Shown here: positions 1 through 8,656 of the stretch, in pieces | Layout of the letters: each line of letters begins with the position of its first letter | Position numbering within the stretch: the stretch's first letter is position 1 | NCBI GenBank assembly: GCA_030830725.1 | Contig: JAURMN010000116.1 | Coordinates: 1-23,032, forward strand | From: Balneolales bacterium | GTDB lineage: Bacteria; Bacteroidota; Rhodothermia; Balneolales; Balneolaceae | Reading direction: 5' to 3' | DNA: 23,032 bases | Notes under the pieces: model-generated | What the model was told of the DNA's origin: nothing | The model's input: the letters and a program-made list of their open reading frames with translations, nothing else | The model's database searches: none | Translations under genes and position numbers: made by a program

Positions 1-1
1 C

Positions 2-535
2 AGAATCTGGAGAATGCGGGCCAATTCCCTCGCTCTTGATATGGGATTTCAATATAAAACACCCTTCAAAGGGTTGAATCTTGGATTCAGCATTTCAAAC
101 TTTGGTGGAGAGATGAGGCTTGAAGGGGATAACACCTTTGTTCGAGTCGATTTGGATCCTCAAGGTGCAGGAAATAATGATGGGATTCCTGCGAATTTGG
201 CACTCAAATCATGGGATTTACCACTGATTTTTAGATTGGGGGTCAATTATGAATTGGTCAAAACATTAGATCACAAATGGGTGGTCGCCACGGATGCCGT
301 TTATCCCAATAACAATACCAATTATCTGAATATTGGATCTGAATACAGCTATCGAAACTTAGTTCATTTTAGAGCCGGGTACAGCCACCTATTTCTGAAT
401 GATGATTATGGGCTAGGTCACCTTCGTATGGGAATCGGAATCTCTGTTCAGGATAAAATTACAATGAATTATGCCTACAGTGACAGGGCAGAACTGGGGG
501 CGGTCAGCACAATCGGGGTAAATCTCCATTTTTAA
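2..535 (+). CDS. PorV/PorQ-family outer membrane protein, C-terminal part
   Basis: The frame is open to the left edge (residues R-I-W-R come before the first visible Met at 14), so this is the 3' end of a longer gene. The 177 visible residues have the alternating polar/hydrophobic pattern of an outer-membrane beta-barrel. They resemble the end of the PorV/PorQ (UPF0164) family: an ALDMGFQY strand, then LNLGFSISNFGGEMR, and a final strand ending in an aromatic residue (GVNLHF). Ending on Phe is typical of beta-barrels folded by BAM. Family members belong to or accompany type IX secretion (PorV shuttles cargo to the attachment complex), which fits the T9SS cargo encoded at 2939-4885. Whether this is PorV itself or one of the many paralogues in these bacteria cannot be told from the fragment. 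A small dyad follows the stop. Confidence 0.75.
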   Translation, partial: RIWRMRANSLALDMGFQYKTPFKGLNLGFSISNFGGEMRLEGDNTFVRVDLDPQGAGNNDGIPANLALKSWDLPLIFRLGVNYELVKTLDHKWVVATDAVYPNNNTNYLNIGSEYSYRNLVHFRAGYSHLFLNDDYGLGHLRMGIGISVQDKITMNYAYSDRAELGAVSTIGVNLHF

Positions 536-539
536 TTCG

Positions 540-556
540 GTCCGTTTTACACGGAC
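540..556. promoter_or_regulatory. Dyad GTCCGT-N5-ACGGAC before the regulator gene
   Basis: Perfect 6-bp arms flank a TTTAC spacer, 54 bases before the regulator start. It could be a stem-loop ending the PorV-like gene, but no T-run follows, so an operator is equally possible. It contains the 8-mer TTTACACG (546-553), also present in the dyad cluster upstream of nagB (10745-10752). An autoregulatory site for the GntR/LacI-type regulator is an inference. Confidence 0.35.
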
Positions 557-609
557 GGTTTAATTGACCTGTTACTATCAAGCATACCAAGAATCTTATC
601 ACGCTTATC

Positions 610-1716
610 ATGGACATCACCAGAAAAGATATGCATCTCTATGAACTGGTTGCGGATGATCTAAAGAAAAAGATGCAGGCAAACTATTTTGGGAAGGATT
701 ATCGCATTCCAAACTATCTGGAGCTCACGGATATTTACGACGTAAGTATGTCCACGATTCGTCGGGCAATGAAAATCTTGAACGATGAAGAGGTTTTAAT
801 AAGTCGAGTAGGGAAAGGAACCTATGCCACCAAAAAGTTTATGAATGGTGGAGAAGTAAGGCCTTCTGTACAGACTGGAAAAATAGGATTGATGATTCGA
901 GATATCGAAGGCCCCTACTTTTCTGCAATCTACAGAGCCCTTGCTGATAAGGCGGATGAATCGAAACGAAAATTAATGCTCACAGTTTCTCGAGATATCC
1001 ACCAACAAGAAGACTCTCTCCTGCGAATGTTGATCGCACACCAGTCAGACGGATTGCTTTTGACGACTCGTCGGAAGTCGATCTTTGGAATTCGGATTTA
1101 CGAAGTGCTCGAAGAAAAGCAAATCCCTTCGGTACTTCTTCATGATGTATATGATAGTAAATTTCCAATCGTGGACGTCGATAATTATCGGGGAGGTCAA
1201 TTAGCCGCCGAGCATCTTCTCAAAAGAGTAAAACGAAACTTTTGCGTGATTGTGGGTGAAAATGGATTCCGCCCGGATGACATGAGATTGGATGGATTCC
1301 TTTCAACACTTCAAGAAGCAGGTGTAGACCCGAATGAACGATGCTTCATTTATCGATACTCGTTTGGAACGGAGAATACTGCATTTGATGAAGGGTATAA
1401 ACTTGGAAAATCACTGGCGCTAAAAAATCTGGAGATCGATGGAATCTTCCTTTTTAATGACCTGATTGCGATGGGCTTTCAAAAGGCAATTCTTGAAAGA
1501 GGTTTCAGTATTCCAGACGATATCGCGATTATTGGATTCGATAATATTGAGCGTTGTTCTGAAGCCAGAGTCTCTTTAACCACGATTGAAGTTCCAAGAT
1601 ATGAGATTGGGAATAAGGCCTTTCATGTCTTGAAAGAGATCATTGAGGGGCGTGAATCCATGGAGCCATCCCGCACCCTGCTTGAGCCAAGGTTAATTAA
1701 ACGCGAATCGGCATGA
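610..1716 (+). CDS. GntR-headed transcriptional regulator with LacI-type sugar-sensing domain
   Basis: This is a 368-residue two-domain regulator. Residues about 8-77 form a GntR winged helix-turn-helix (YELVADDLKKKM, then the recognition segment SMSTIRRAMKIL and the wing RVGKGTYATKKF). Residues about 90-360 form a LacI/periplasmic-binding-protein-like ligand domain: KIGLMIRDIEGPYFSAIYRAL at its start, SDGLLL in the first lobe, and FNDLIAMGFQKAI with DDIAIIGFDNIE in the second. This GntR-plus-LacI architecture is that of AraR-type repressors, which release DNA when a sugar or sugar phosphate binds. It heads the locus and overlaps the next gene by 4 bases (ATGA), so it is probably translated together with the hydrolase gene. 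The ligand is unknown; a released oligosaccharide or amino-sugar intermediate is an inference from neighbours. No Shine-Dalgarno sequence precedes the start. A later Met at residue 8 is possible but would trim the edge of the DNA-binding domain. Confidence 0.88.
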   Translation: MDITRKDMHLYELVADDLKKKMQANYFGKDYRIPNYLELTDIYDVSMSTIRRAMKILNDEEVLISRVGKGTYATKKFMNGGEVRPSVQTGKIGLMIRDIEGPYFSAIYRALADKADESKRKLMLTVSRDIHQQEDSLLRMLIAHQSDGLLLTTRRKSIFGIRIYEVLEEKQIPSVLLHDVYDSKFPIVDVDNYRGGQLAAEHLLKRVKRNFCVIVGENGFRPDDMRLDGFLSTLQEAGVDPNERCFIYRYSFGTENTAFDEGYKLGKSLALKNLEIDGIFLFNDLIAMGFQKAILERGFSIPDDIAIIGFDNIERCSEARVSLTTIEVPRYEIGNKAFHVLKEIIEGRESMEPSRTLLEPRLIKRESA

Positions 1717-2861
1717 GTTTACGATGGAAAACCTTACTACCACTTTTTGTGACCGGCTTCTCTTTCGGAAGTTGTACACTCTCATCTACACCAGATGCTG
1801 TGACGTCTGAACCCATTCGAGGGGTTTGGGTCACAAACATCGATAGTGAAATCCTGTTTTCGGATGATTCGATTGCCGATGGGTTAAAAAAACTAGCGGA
1901 TCGTGGCTTTAATACGATTTATCCTGTCGTATGGAATGATGGATATACACTGCATCCCAGTCAGGTTATGGCAGATCGATTTGGTGAGGAATTCAGACAG
2001 GATACGCTATTCCAAAAGCAGGGAAGAGATCCACTTCAGACTGTGATTGAGGAAGCTAGAAAGCATGGATTGCGCGTGATACCTTGGTTTGAATTTGGAT
2101 TTTCCAGCTCCTATAGACAAAATGAGGGACATATATTGAGTTCTTATCCCGAGTGGGCAGCGAAGGATCAGAGCGGATCGATTCTAAAGAAAAACGGCTT
2201 TGAGTGGATGAATGCGATCCACCCAGAAGTGCAGGCATTTGTCACGGATCTGGTTCTCGAGGTTGCACGGAAGTATGACATAGATGGAATTCAGGGGGAT
2301 GATCGACTTCCTGCTATGCCGTCAGAGGGAGGATATAGTGAATTTACTCGTGATTTATATCTGAAAGAGACGGGACAGGAGGTTCCTGAAGATCCAAGAG
2401 ATGCCGAGTTTTTACAGTGGAAGTCGGACAAATTATCGGACTATGCTGTTGACCTCTATAATTCCGTCAAGGAGCTCGATCCTGAACTAATAGTCTCATT
2501 TGCTCCAAGTGTTTATCCTTGGTCTAAGGAAGAGTATTTACAAGATTGGCCTGAATGGCTGAGACGAGGAGTGGTGGACGAGTTAATCCCTCAAGCCTAT
2601 CGATGGACTGTGGATGCATATAAAACTACTGCAAAAGAAATGGTGGACTCATTTACTACGAACCAAAATGGAGATGTAGCTTTTGCTTCAGGAGTAATTA
2701 TCAAAGCGGGTCCTCGATACAACGATTATACTTATGTGAAGGAGATCATCTCAACCAATCGTTCTCTTGGAATTGATGCAGAAGTCTACTTCTTTTATGA
2801 AGGTCTTTTTGAGCAAAACGGAAACTTGGCAGACTCTCTTTTTCAGTACCACTATCGTTAA
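1713..2861 (+). CDS. GHL10-family (DUF187) glycoside hydrolase-like lipoprotein
   Basis: This 382-residue protein is essentially one GHL10 domain (PF02638-type TIM barrel). The N-terminus is a short hydrophobic signal ending SFGSC, so Cys21 is a likely lipidation site (signal peptidase II). Visible family blocks are RGVWVTNIDSEILF (36-49), GFNTIYPVVWNDGYTLHPS (65-83), GLRVIPWFEFGF (119-130), the acidic DGIQGDDRLPAMPSEGGY (191-208), QDWPEWL (277-283) and LIPQAYRW (291-298). The paired Asp196/Asp197 and Glu127 are the obvious active-site candidates, but no catalytic mechanism is assigned from sequence. It is a close paralogue of the next gene, aligning almost without gaps over the barrel, and lacks that gene's C-terminal binding and sorting domains. 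It starts inside the stop of the regulator gene. Family members are linked to polysaccharide or peptidoglycan-related substrates; the substrate here is unknown. Confidence 0.85.
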   Translation: MSLRWKTLLPLFVTGFSFGSCTLSSTPDAVTSEPIRGVWVTNIDSEILFSDDSIADGLKKLADRGFNTIYPVVWNDGYTLHPSQVMADRFGEEFRQDTLFQKQGRDPLQTVIEEARKHGLRVIPWFEFGFSSSYRQNEGHILSSYPEWAAKDQSGSILKKNGFEWMNAIHPEVQAFVTDLVLEVARKYDIDGIQGDDRLPAMPSEGGYSEFTRDLYLKETGQEVPEDPRDAEFLQWKSDKLSDYAVDLYNSVKELDPELIVSFAPSVYPWSKEEYLQDWPEWLRRGVVDELIPQAYRWTVDAYKTTAKEMVDSFTTNQNGDVAFASGVIIKAGPRYNDYTYVKEIISTNRSLGIDAEVYFFYEGLFEQNGNLADSLFQYHYR

Positions 2862-2938
2862 ACCGAGTAGGGGTTAGAAGAAAAAATCTTCAGCTGAACA
2901 AACCCATTGACTGTAAATATTAATCGATATTTTTACTT

Positions 2939-4885
2939 GTGCAGAAACAATTTCACTTTTCAAGATACTTTTTAGTAGCTGCGTTGCTCATCATGTTTCC
3001 ATTGGTTGGGCATGCTCAAGATACGGCTACACCTCCTCAAGAGCTTCGTGGAGTTTGGATTACCAATGTGGACAGCGATGTCCTCTTTACCAAGCAAAAG
3101 ATCGAGGAAGCCATGGATTATCTTGCAGATCGTGGCTTTAATGTGGTTTTTCCTGTCGTCTGGAATAAAGGATACACACTCCATCCCAGCGCGGTTGCCA
3201 AAGAAGCAATTGGTGTCGAACAAGATCCTTTTTTTCAGGGAGCGGGAAGAGATCCACTTCAAGAAATCATCGTAGAAGCTCATCGCCGCGGAATGGAGGT
3301 GATTCCCTGGTTTGAATATGGATTTGCATCCATCTATGGAGATCAAACGGGAGGACATATCCTTCGAAAAAACCCTCATTGGGCTGCTCGAAATGCAAAC
3401 GGCGGGATTGCACAGAGTAACAATTTTTACTGGATGAATGGATTTCATCATGAAGTTCAAGAATTCATGATGGATATGATCAAAGAAGTGATCGAAAAGT
3501 ATGATGTGGATGGAATTCAGGGGGATGACCGACTTCCAGCCATGCCCGTTCAAGCCGGATTCAGTGACTATACACGTGCTCTTTATGCAAGTGAGCATAA
3601 TGGGGCCGATGTTCCAGATCAACGAAACAGTGGCTTTATCCAATGGAGAGCCGATAAACTCACTAATTTTGCTGGAAGACTCTATAGTATGGTAAAAGAA
3701 ACGAATCCTAATGTGATTGTCTCGATGTCTCCCTCTATATATCGATGGAGTCTAGATAATTATTTGCAAGATTGGCCTAACTGGATCGATTCTTCTTATG
3801 TAGACATTGTCCATCCTCAAGCCTATAGGTATTCACTCGGAGATTATCAGGGATTGATAAAAAGTATGTTTGGCCAGTTTCCAGCATCTCCGAATGGATA
3901 TCTTTATGCCGACTCCAAGCCGATGGTTTTTCCTGGAATTGTAATTAAGGCAGGAGCCGCATTTAATGGTCCCGCGTATGTTTTAGAAGCCATTGAGTTT
4001 AATCGGGATTATGGCTTAAACGGTGAAGTATTTTTCTTTTATGAAGGGCTGGATGAAAAGAATAATTATCTGGGGGATTCTCTTGGAGCTAAGCCTTACC
4101 GCGAGAGAGCTATTTTACCCTATCGAAATGGTAAAATGTATAGACCCTCTGCAACGCTTGTACATGAAACGGATGAGTTAGTTAGCAAAACAGGAACGTG
4201 GACAACCGATGAGACTGTGGCTGGGTACTATGACCAATCCATTTACACAAGCGGAAAATCAAGTTCAAAATTACAGTATACCTTTTCTGTTCCACAAGAG
4301 GCCTGGTATCGTCTTTATACCTGGATTCCTAGTGGTAAAAGAACTACTACCGGAGCTCATTATCAATTAACTGACCAAGAAGGCACCCAAAGTATCATCC
4401 TCAATCATCAAAATTTTGCCAACAGGGGATGGGTAGAACTCGGTGAGGTCTTTTTGGCACAAGGAGAACAAGCGATTGTGACGGTTGATGCAGACTCTGC
4501 TCTGGATGACAGAAACATTTATGTTGATGCCATGATGATTATGGTTGATCGCAAAAAATCACCAGATGTGGAGTTTGAGATTGTGTTCAGCTCGAATGAA
4601 ACAGAAAAAGAGATCGTGTCTGAGATTTCACTTTTACCCAACTATCCCAATCCGTTTAATCCGACGACCACCATTCCGTTCCGACTTGATCAACCACAGC
4701 ACGTCTCGCTTTATGTGTATGACATCATGGGCCGAAGAGTTGCAACGTTAGTTCAAAATCAGATGTATTCCAAAGGCGAACATCAACTCAGCTATGACGC
4801 CACTTCGCTCTCGAGTGGAACCTATTTTATCACCATGACAGCAGGGGGGTCGCGATTCACTCAACCCATGTTGCTCCTTAAATAA
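2939..4885 (+). CDS. Secreted GHL10-family hydrolase with golvesin-like domain and T9SS sorting domain
   Basis: This 648-residue multidomain protein starts at GTG 2939, the only plausible start after the upstream in-frame stop at 2921. Residues 1-27 are a signal peptide (FLVAALLIMF core, cleavage after GHA). The GHL10 barrel occupies about 36-400 with the same DGIQGDDRLPAMP block as its paralogue. Residues about 415-537 match the golvesin C-terminal/Xly-type carbohydrate-binding fold (GTWTTDETVAGYYDQS, WYRLYTWIPSG, GWVELGEVFL, YVDAMMIMV). Residues about 565-648 are a type A T9SS C-terminal sorting domain (NYPNPFNPTT, YDIMGRRVATL, SSGTYFITM). The protein should therefore cross the outer membrane by type IX secretion and be surface-attached or released. 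It likely makes the first extracellular cut or binds the polymer, with the lipoprotein paralogue acting nearby. The symporter gene follows after 12 bases. Confidence 0.9.
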   Translation: MQKQFHFSRYFLVAALLIMFPLVGHAQDTATPPQELRGVWITNVDSDVLFTKQKIEEAMDYLADRGFNVVFPVVWNKGYTLHPSAVAKEAIGVEQDPFFQGAGRDPLQEIIVEAHRRGMEVIPWFEYGFASIYGDQTGGHILRKNPHWAARNANGGIAQSNNFYWMNGFHHEVQEFMMDMIKEVIEKYDVDGIQGDDRLPAMPVQAGFSDYTRALYASEHNGADVPDQRNSGFIQWRADKLTNFAGRLYSMVKETNPNVIVSMSPSIYRWSLDNYLQDWPNWIDSSYVDIVHPQAYRYSLGDYQGLIKSMFGQFPASPNGYLYADSKPMVFPGIVIKAGAAFNGPAYVLEAIEFNRDYGLNGEVFFFYEGLDEKNNYLGDSLGAKPYRERAILPYRNGKMYRPSATLVHETDELVSKTGTWTTDETVAGYYDQSIYTSGKSSSKLQYTFSVPQEAWYRLYTWIPSGKRTTTGAHYQLTDQEGTQSIILNHQNFANRGWVELGEVFLAQGEQAIVTVDADSALDDRNIYVDAMMIMVDRKKSPDVEFEIVFSSNETEKEIVSEISLLPNYPNPFNPTTTIPFRLDQPQHVSLYVYDIMGRRVATLVQNQMYSKGEHQLSYDATSLSSGTYFITMTAGGSRFTQPMLLLK

Positions 4886-4897
4886 TACTTCCATCAC

Positions 4898-6682
4898 ATG
4901 CACAACATCGACTTGCTCATTGTCATCGTCTATCTGGCCGGTCTCATCGGGCTAGGTTTATATTTACAACGTCGTGCGTCCAAAAGTATCGATAGCTTCT
5001 TTTTAGGGGATCGAAACATGCCCTGGTGGGCCTTGGGGGCATCCGGAATGTCTTCTAATTTTGATGTATCCGGGACAATGGTGATCGTTGCGATGATCTA
5101 CGCCTTGGGATTGAAAGGATTTTTTATCGAGCTAAGAGGGGGAATTGTATTGGTCATGGCCTTTCTGATGGTGTTTATGGGCAAGTGGAATAGAAGGGCA
5201 CAAGTCATGACGGCAGCTGAATGGATGGAATTGAGATTTGGTCGGAATAAGGCCGGGAATACGGCGAGAGTCTTAAGTGCAGCGGGAAATCTTCTCTTTG
5301 CTGTAACCGTGGTTACCTATTTTGCGCAAGGAGGTGGAGTCTTTTTATCGACCTTACTTGGAATAGATCCTGATTTTGCAACATGGGCCATCATTGGTCT
5401 TGCGACAATCTATACAGTGGCCTCTGGATTATATGGAGTCGTCTATACCGATGTTTTCCAGGGAATCTTTGTGTTTTTCTCGATTATCTCTGTCACAGTT
5501 ATCGCTTTTCTATACTATCCTCTTCCTGAATCCTTTCAAGTTTCGGTGCCTCTCTTACAAAATGGATTTACCACACTATCTACCACATTAAATGAGTGGT
5601 CTACTATTATTCCGAGTTGGCAGATGGAATTGCCCGGTGCCTACAGTAAATACAATCTGTTTGGTATTGCCATCCTCTTTTATCTTCTGAAAACGACCAT
5701 CGAAGGTAGCGGTGGATCGGGTGGCTACTTGATACAGCGATATTTTGCTGCAAAGTCTGATCGAGAGGCCGGGCTCTTGAGTGTATTTTGGATCTTTCTC
5801 CTCTCCTTCAGATGGCCATTTGTTGTTGCCGTTGCCGTGATGGGGATTTCGTACGGTGTAACCGAAACGGTAATTCAAAATCCTGAAGAGGTGCTTCCAT
5901 CTGTAATTTTGAACATGATTCCTGCAGGACTGAAAGGGCTGATCATTGCCGGCTTGATTGCTGCTGCGATGTCTACGTTTGACTCGGTTGTAAATTCTGG
6001 AGCTGCGTATTGGGTAAAGGATATCTATCAGCGTTTTTTGAATCAGAATGCAACTGAAAAAGCACTCGTAATGCAAAGCCGAGTTGCCTCAATTATCATT
6101 GTGGTCATCGGGGTACTTTTAACCGAATATTTTGACAGTATTAATGATATTTGGGGTTGGTTAACGATGGGATTGGGCTCAGGATTGATTATCCCACAGG
6201 TGATCCGCTGGTATTGGTGGAGATTTAATGGCTATGGATTCGCTGCCGGTGTATTTACAGGTATGACAGCCGCTTTCGTTCAACTCATTTTTTTCCCTGA
6301 TTTTACAGAATATCAGGTTTTTATGTTTGTGGCAGGCTCATCTCTCGTTGCCTCCATTCTCTTTACTTATTTGACCCCACCCGTTGAGGATGCTGTTCTC
6401 GAGAACTTTTATCGTACTACCAGACCCTTCGGCTTTTGGAAACATATACGCGAAGCTCTTCCGGCTGACCGCATTCAGAAGGTACAAAAAGAGAATCGCA
6501 GAGATATCTTTTCCACCGTTATCGCGGTGCCCTGGATGCTTTTGATGTGTATTACTCCAATGTTTTTAGTCATCCGACAATGGGAATCATTCGGTATCTC
6601 TCTAGGGATTCTGCTCATTCTTTCGATTCTTCTTTACAAGAATTGGTTTGTTCACTTGTCAGAAGAGAATACGCTCGATTAA
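4898..6682 (+). CDS. Sodium:solute symporter (SSS family)
   Basis: This 594-residue polytopic inner-membrane protein has about 13-14 hydrophobic segments. It begins with the family-typical IDLLIVIVYLAGLIGLGLYL, followed by SIDSFFLGDRNMPWWALGASGMSSNFDVSGTM, a GxxxR-type loop (MTAAEWMELRFG), and the helix with the conserved sodium-site Ser-Thr (AAAMSTFDSVVNSGAAYWVKDIYQ). SSS proteins import sugars, amino acids, sialic acid or vitamins with Na+. Its place 12 bases behind two GHL10 hydrolases suggests uptake of the sugar they release. No SusC/SusD pair or TonB receptor is in the window, so outer-membrane passage must rely on genes elsewhere or on small products diffusing through porins. A stem-loop with a T-run follows the stop at about 6717. 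The substrate cannot be assigned from sequence. Confidence 0.9.
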   Translation: MHNIDLLIVIVYLAGLIGLGLYLQRRASKSIDSFFLGDRNMPWWALGASGMSSNFDVSGTMVIVAMIYALGLKGFFIELRGGIVLVMAFLMVFMGKWNRRAQVMTAAEWMELRFGRNKAGNTARVLSAAGNLLFAVTVVTYFAQGGGVFLSTLLGIDPDFATWAIIGLATIYTVASGLYGVVYTDVFQGIFVFFSIISVTVIAFLYYPLPESFQVSVPLLQNGFTTLSTTLNEWSTIIPSWQMELPGAYSKYNLFGIAILFYLLKTTIEGSGGSGGYLIQRYFAAKSDREAGLLSVFWIFLLSFRWPFVVAVAVMGISYGVTETVIQNPEEVLPSVILNMIPAGLKGLIIAGLIAAAMSTFDSVVNSGAAYWVKDIYQRFLNQNATEKALVMQSRVASIIIVVIGVLLTEYFDSINDIWGWLTMGLGSGLIIPQVIRWYWWRFNGYGFAAGVFTGMTAAFVQLIFFPDFTEYQVFMFVAGSSLVASILFTYLTPPVEDAVLENFYRTTRPFGFWKHIREALPADRIQKVQKENRRDIFSTVIAVPWMLLMCITPMFLVIRQWESFGISLGILLILSILLYKNWFVHLSEENTLD

Positions 6683-6716
6683 TTAAAGTAGTTCTGCAGA
6701 TCTGAAGTTAAAAGAC

Positions 6717-6737
6717 TCGGTTTGAGAAGCCGATTTT
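6717..6737. terminator. Bidirectional intrinsic terminator between convergent operons
   Basis: The stem TCGGTTT / AAGCCGA (6717-6723 with 6727-6733, one G-U pair) closes a GAG loop and is followed by TTTT on the plus strand. An AAAA run at about 6710-6713 gives a U-run on the minus strand too. It sits between the symporter stop and the stop of the convergent oxidoreductase, where a two-way terminator is expected. Confidence 0.6.
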
Positions 6738-6741
6738 AAGA

Positions 6742-8625
6742 TTACTTCTGAAGTGTAGGATTCGGGAAGCCGATTTGAATTGGATCTAGGTCGAAAAGAT
6801 TAAAAGTTTGATCTAGATAGACGGCCAATTCTTCACGTGTAATCAGGGCGTTATTTTCCAATCCCCTAGACTCATCTTCTACTCGTAGAAAGTTTAAATC
6901 AGGTTGACTGATTTTGATTGCTTCGACGATAACCTCGATATCTTCCTTTACTTGCCCCGCTTCTCTGGTCGTCAAGTCGAGCAGGCCAGCAGATTGTAAG
7001 AGTTGATCAATGTCCGGAAGAGGGAGACGGGCCAGAATTTCAGAATAGTTCTGAACAGCGGAATCCGGGTAAAAGCGAGTTTCGTTTGCCCAAGCTACAG
7101 GAATACCGGTTCCCCGCATCACACCTGTTAACCCAACACGTTGAATCGATGCAAATGATTCTTGATCTGGGTGCGTATCCATGTAAGGTATTAACCACAT
7201 ATTCGCTTCCAACAGGGATTCTTGAAGAGTTCGCACATCCAAATCACGTGGTTGAACCTCATTTTGAATGCTCAGTGCTGCAGTAGCACCTGCCACCTGT
7301 CCAATTTGTAAGACAACAGGCTGCAGCCTGGTGGTACCGTTTACGACATTACTGACAGAAATACTTTTTTCAGCGACGATTAGACCATCAACCTGTTCGG
7401 GAATAAGGGTCCCGTATGGTACCGAGTAGGAGGGTATTTTCGGGAACTCAATTTGCTTTGGAATCGGATTCTTTTTCCTGTGATGATCAACGGGATAGTC
7501 TGCAACAGCTACCGCTGTTTTGTACAATGGTCTGTCTGAATATTGATAGGGCTCTTGAATGTCATAAAGGAACAATCGATCTGTTCCCACCACTCTTCTG
7601 CTTTCTCGGATATATGGGATGATGGCTAGGTGATCCTCTGTTCTGAATTCATCTTTAGCCAGCCCAACATGGCGAAATCCACCCTCAGTCTGCAAGAAAT
7701 AGACCCAGGAAAGCGTCATATTTTTGGCTTCGACCAGTAACGAGTCCCGTTCTGCCGGAGTCTTTTCAAGGATTTCGAGATACGTGTCGTTTCCTTTATT
7801 TGGCCAGTTGATCATGTACTTTTGATTTGGGAGCTTTCCATAATCAAGCATACTTTGACAACTGATTAAACCAGGAGTAGGTGTTTGGCATACTTCTTGG
7901 CACATACAATCGAAGTCAGAAATATCATAAGGATCAGGCTTGGCTATCGTATGATCTTCCCCTTTTGGATACCCTTGAAGAATGGCTACATAGGTGAGAT
8001 CCTGAACATACGGATGAGGCTCAATAGGTGCCCCTTGTTCACGAGTTTCATCAAACGTTTCCATCGTTCTGGAATAGGGCACTCCGGCTGCGGCGAGTAA
8101 ATCGCCGTATTCTGTAGCTTCAATGAAGAGTCGTGCTTTCAATGTGTTGACTTTACCACTTTCATCTTGTATTACGATCTCCGTTAATCTCTTTCCATCG
8201 ACTTTTGCCGAAACCAACGAGTGTTTTTTTAACACTCTGATATTTGGGTACCTTGCTGTAAAATCCTTTAAGATTTGGTGTCCAACGTGAGGTTCAAACA
8301 ATGTATGACTCACCCATCCGGTTGCAACAGCAGAGGGACCTCCATAGTAATCATATAAAGCCTCACGAAATTCACCCCAAAATCCAGAGGGCATTTGATG
8401 GTTTCCATCTGTTGCACTTACTCCCGCAGCTGTCAGCATACCACCTAACCAGTCAGTTTCTTCTACAATTGTAACTTCGACTCCGAGTCTCGCTGCTTGA
8501 ACCGCAGCGGCCACGCCGCTGGCACCACCACCCACAATAATGATATCAGCATCATAAACCGTGGATTGTTCACATGAAATGAAAAGGCTTGAACTTAGTA
8601 GAAGTGCAAAAAAAATAGGTCTCAT
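6742..8625 (-). CDS. FAD-dependent oxidoreductase, predicted lipoprotein
   Basis: This 627-residue protein carries a lipoprotein signal peptide (FFALLLSSSLFISC, lipidated Cys18). An FAD-binding Rossmann motif begins soon after (IIIVGGGASGVAAAVQAARLG, 27-48, then VTIVEETDWLGGMLTAAG). This is the FAD_oxidored/GIDA-like class (PF12831) common in Bacteroidota and Planctomycetes carbohydrate loci. A C-terminal stretch of about 150 residues (FYPDSAVQNYSEI through ITREELAVYLDQTFNLF) looks like a separate small helical domain, reminiscent of S-layer-homology-like tails seen in this family. The reaction is unknown; sugar or polyol oxidation is only an inference from neighbours. It lies 31 bases behind nagB on the same strand and is probably cotranscribed. 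Export of an FAD enzyme would normally call for a Tat signal, but no twin-arginine is visible, so how the cofactor is loaded is an open point. Confidence 0.85.
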   Translation of the reverse strand: MRPIFFALLLSSSLFISCEQSTVYDADIIIVGGGASGVAAAVQAARLGVEVTIVEETDWLGGMLTAAGVSATDGNHQMPSGFWGEFREALYDYYGGPSAVATGWVSHTLFEPHVGHQILKDFTARYPNIRVLKKHSLVSAKVDGKRLTEIVIQDESGKVNTLKARLFIEATEYGDLLAAAGVPYSRTMETFDETREQGAPIEPHPYVQDLTYVAILQGYPKGEDHTIAKPDPYDISDFDCMCQEVCQTPTPGLISCQSMLDYGKLPNQKYMINWPNKGNDTYLEILEKTPAERDSLLVEAKNMTLSWVYFLQTEGGFRHVGLAKDEFRTEDHLAIIPYIRESRRVVGTDRLFLYDIQEPYQYSDRPLYKTAVAVADYPVDHHRKKNPIPKQIEFPKIPSYSVPYGTLIPEQVDGLIVAEKSISVSNVVNGTTRLQPVVLQIGQVAGATAALSIQNEVQPRDLDVRTLQESLLEANMWLIPYMDTHPDQESFASIQRVGLTGVMRGTGIPVAWANETRFYPDSAVQNYSEILARLPLPDIDQLLQSAGLLDLTTREAGQVKEDIEVIVEAIKISQPDLNFLRVEDESRGLENNALITREELAVYLDQTFNLFDLDPIQIGFPNPTLQK

Positions 8626-8656
8626 TTCGTGTAGTGTAAGTGAGTTTTTATATCGA

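Noticed and set aside
2870..2895. Small GAAGA/TCTTC stem between the two GHL10 genes
   Set aside because: The stem is A/T-rich and 5 bp long with no T-run after it. The 77-base gap reads better as an internal operon spacer.
2972..3643. Minus-strand open frame of 223 codons inside the second GHL10 gene
   Set aside because: It lies fully antisense to a clear multidomain gene, has no recognisable domain, and its composition looks like a reading-frame shadow.
5588..6076. Minus-strand open frame of 162 codons inside the symporter gene
   Set aside because: It is antisense to conserved membrane helices, and its residues show no domain or sensible pattern.
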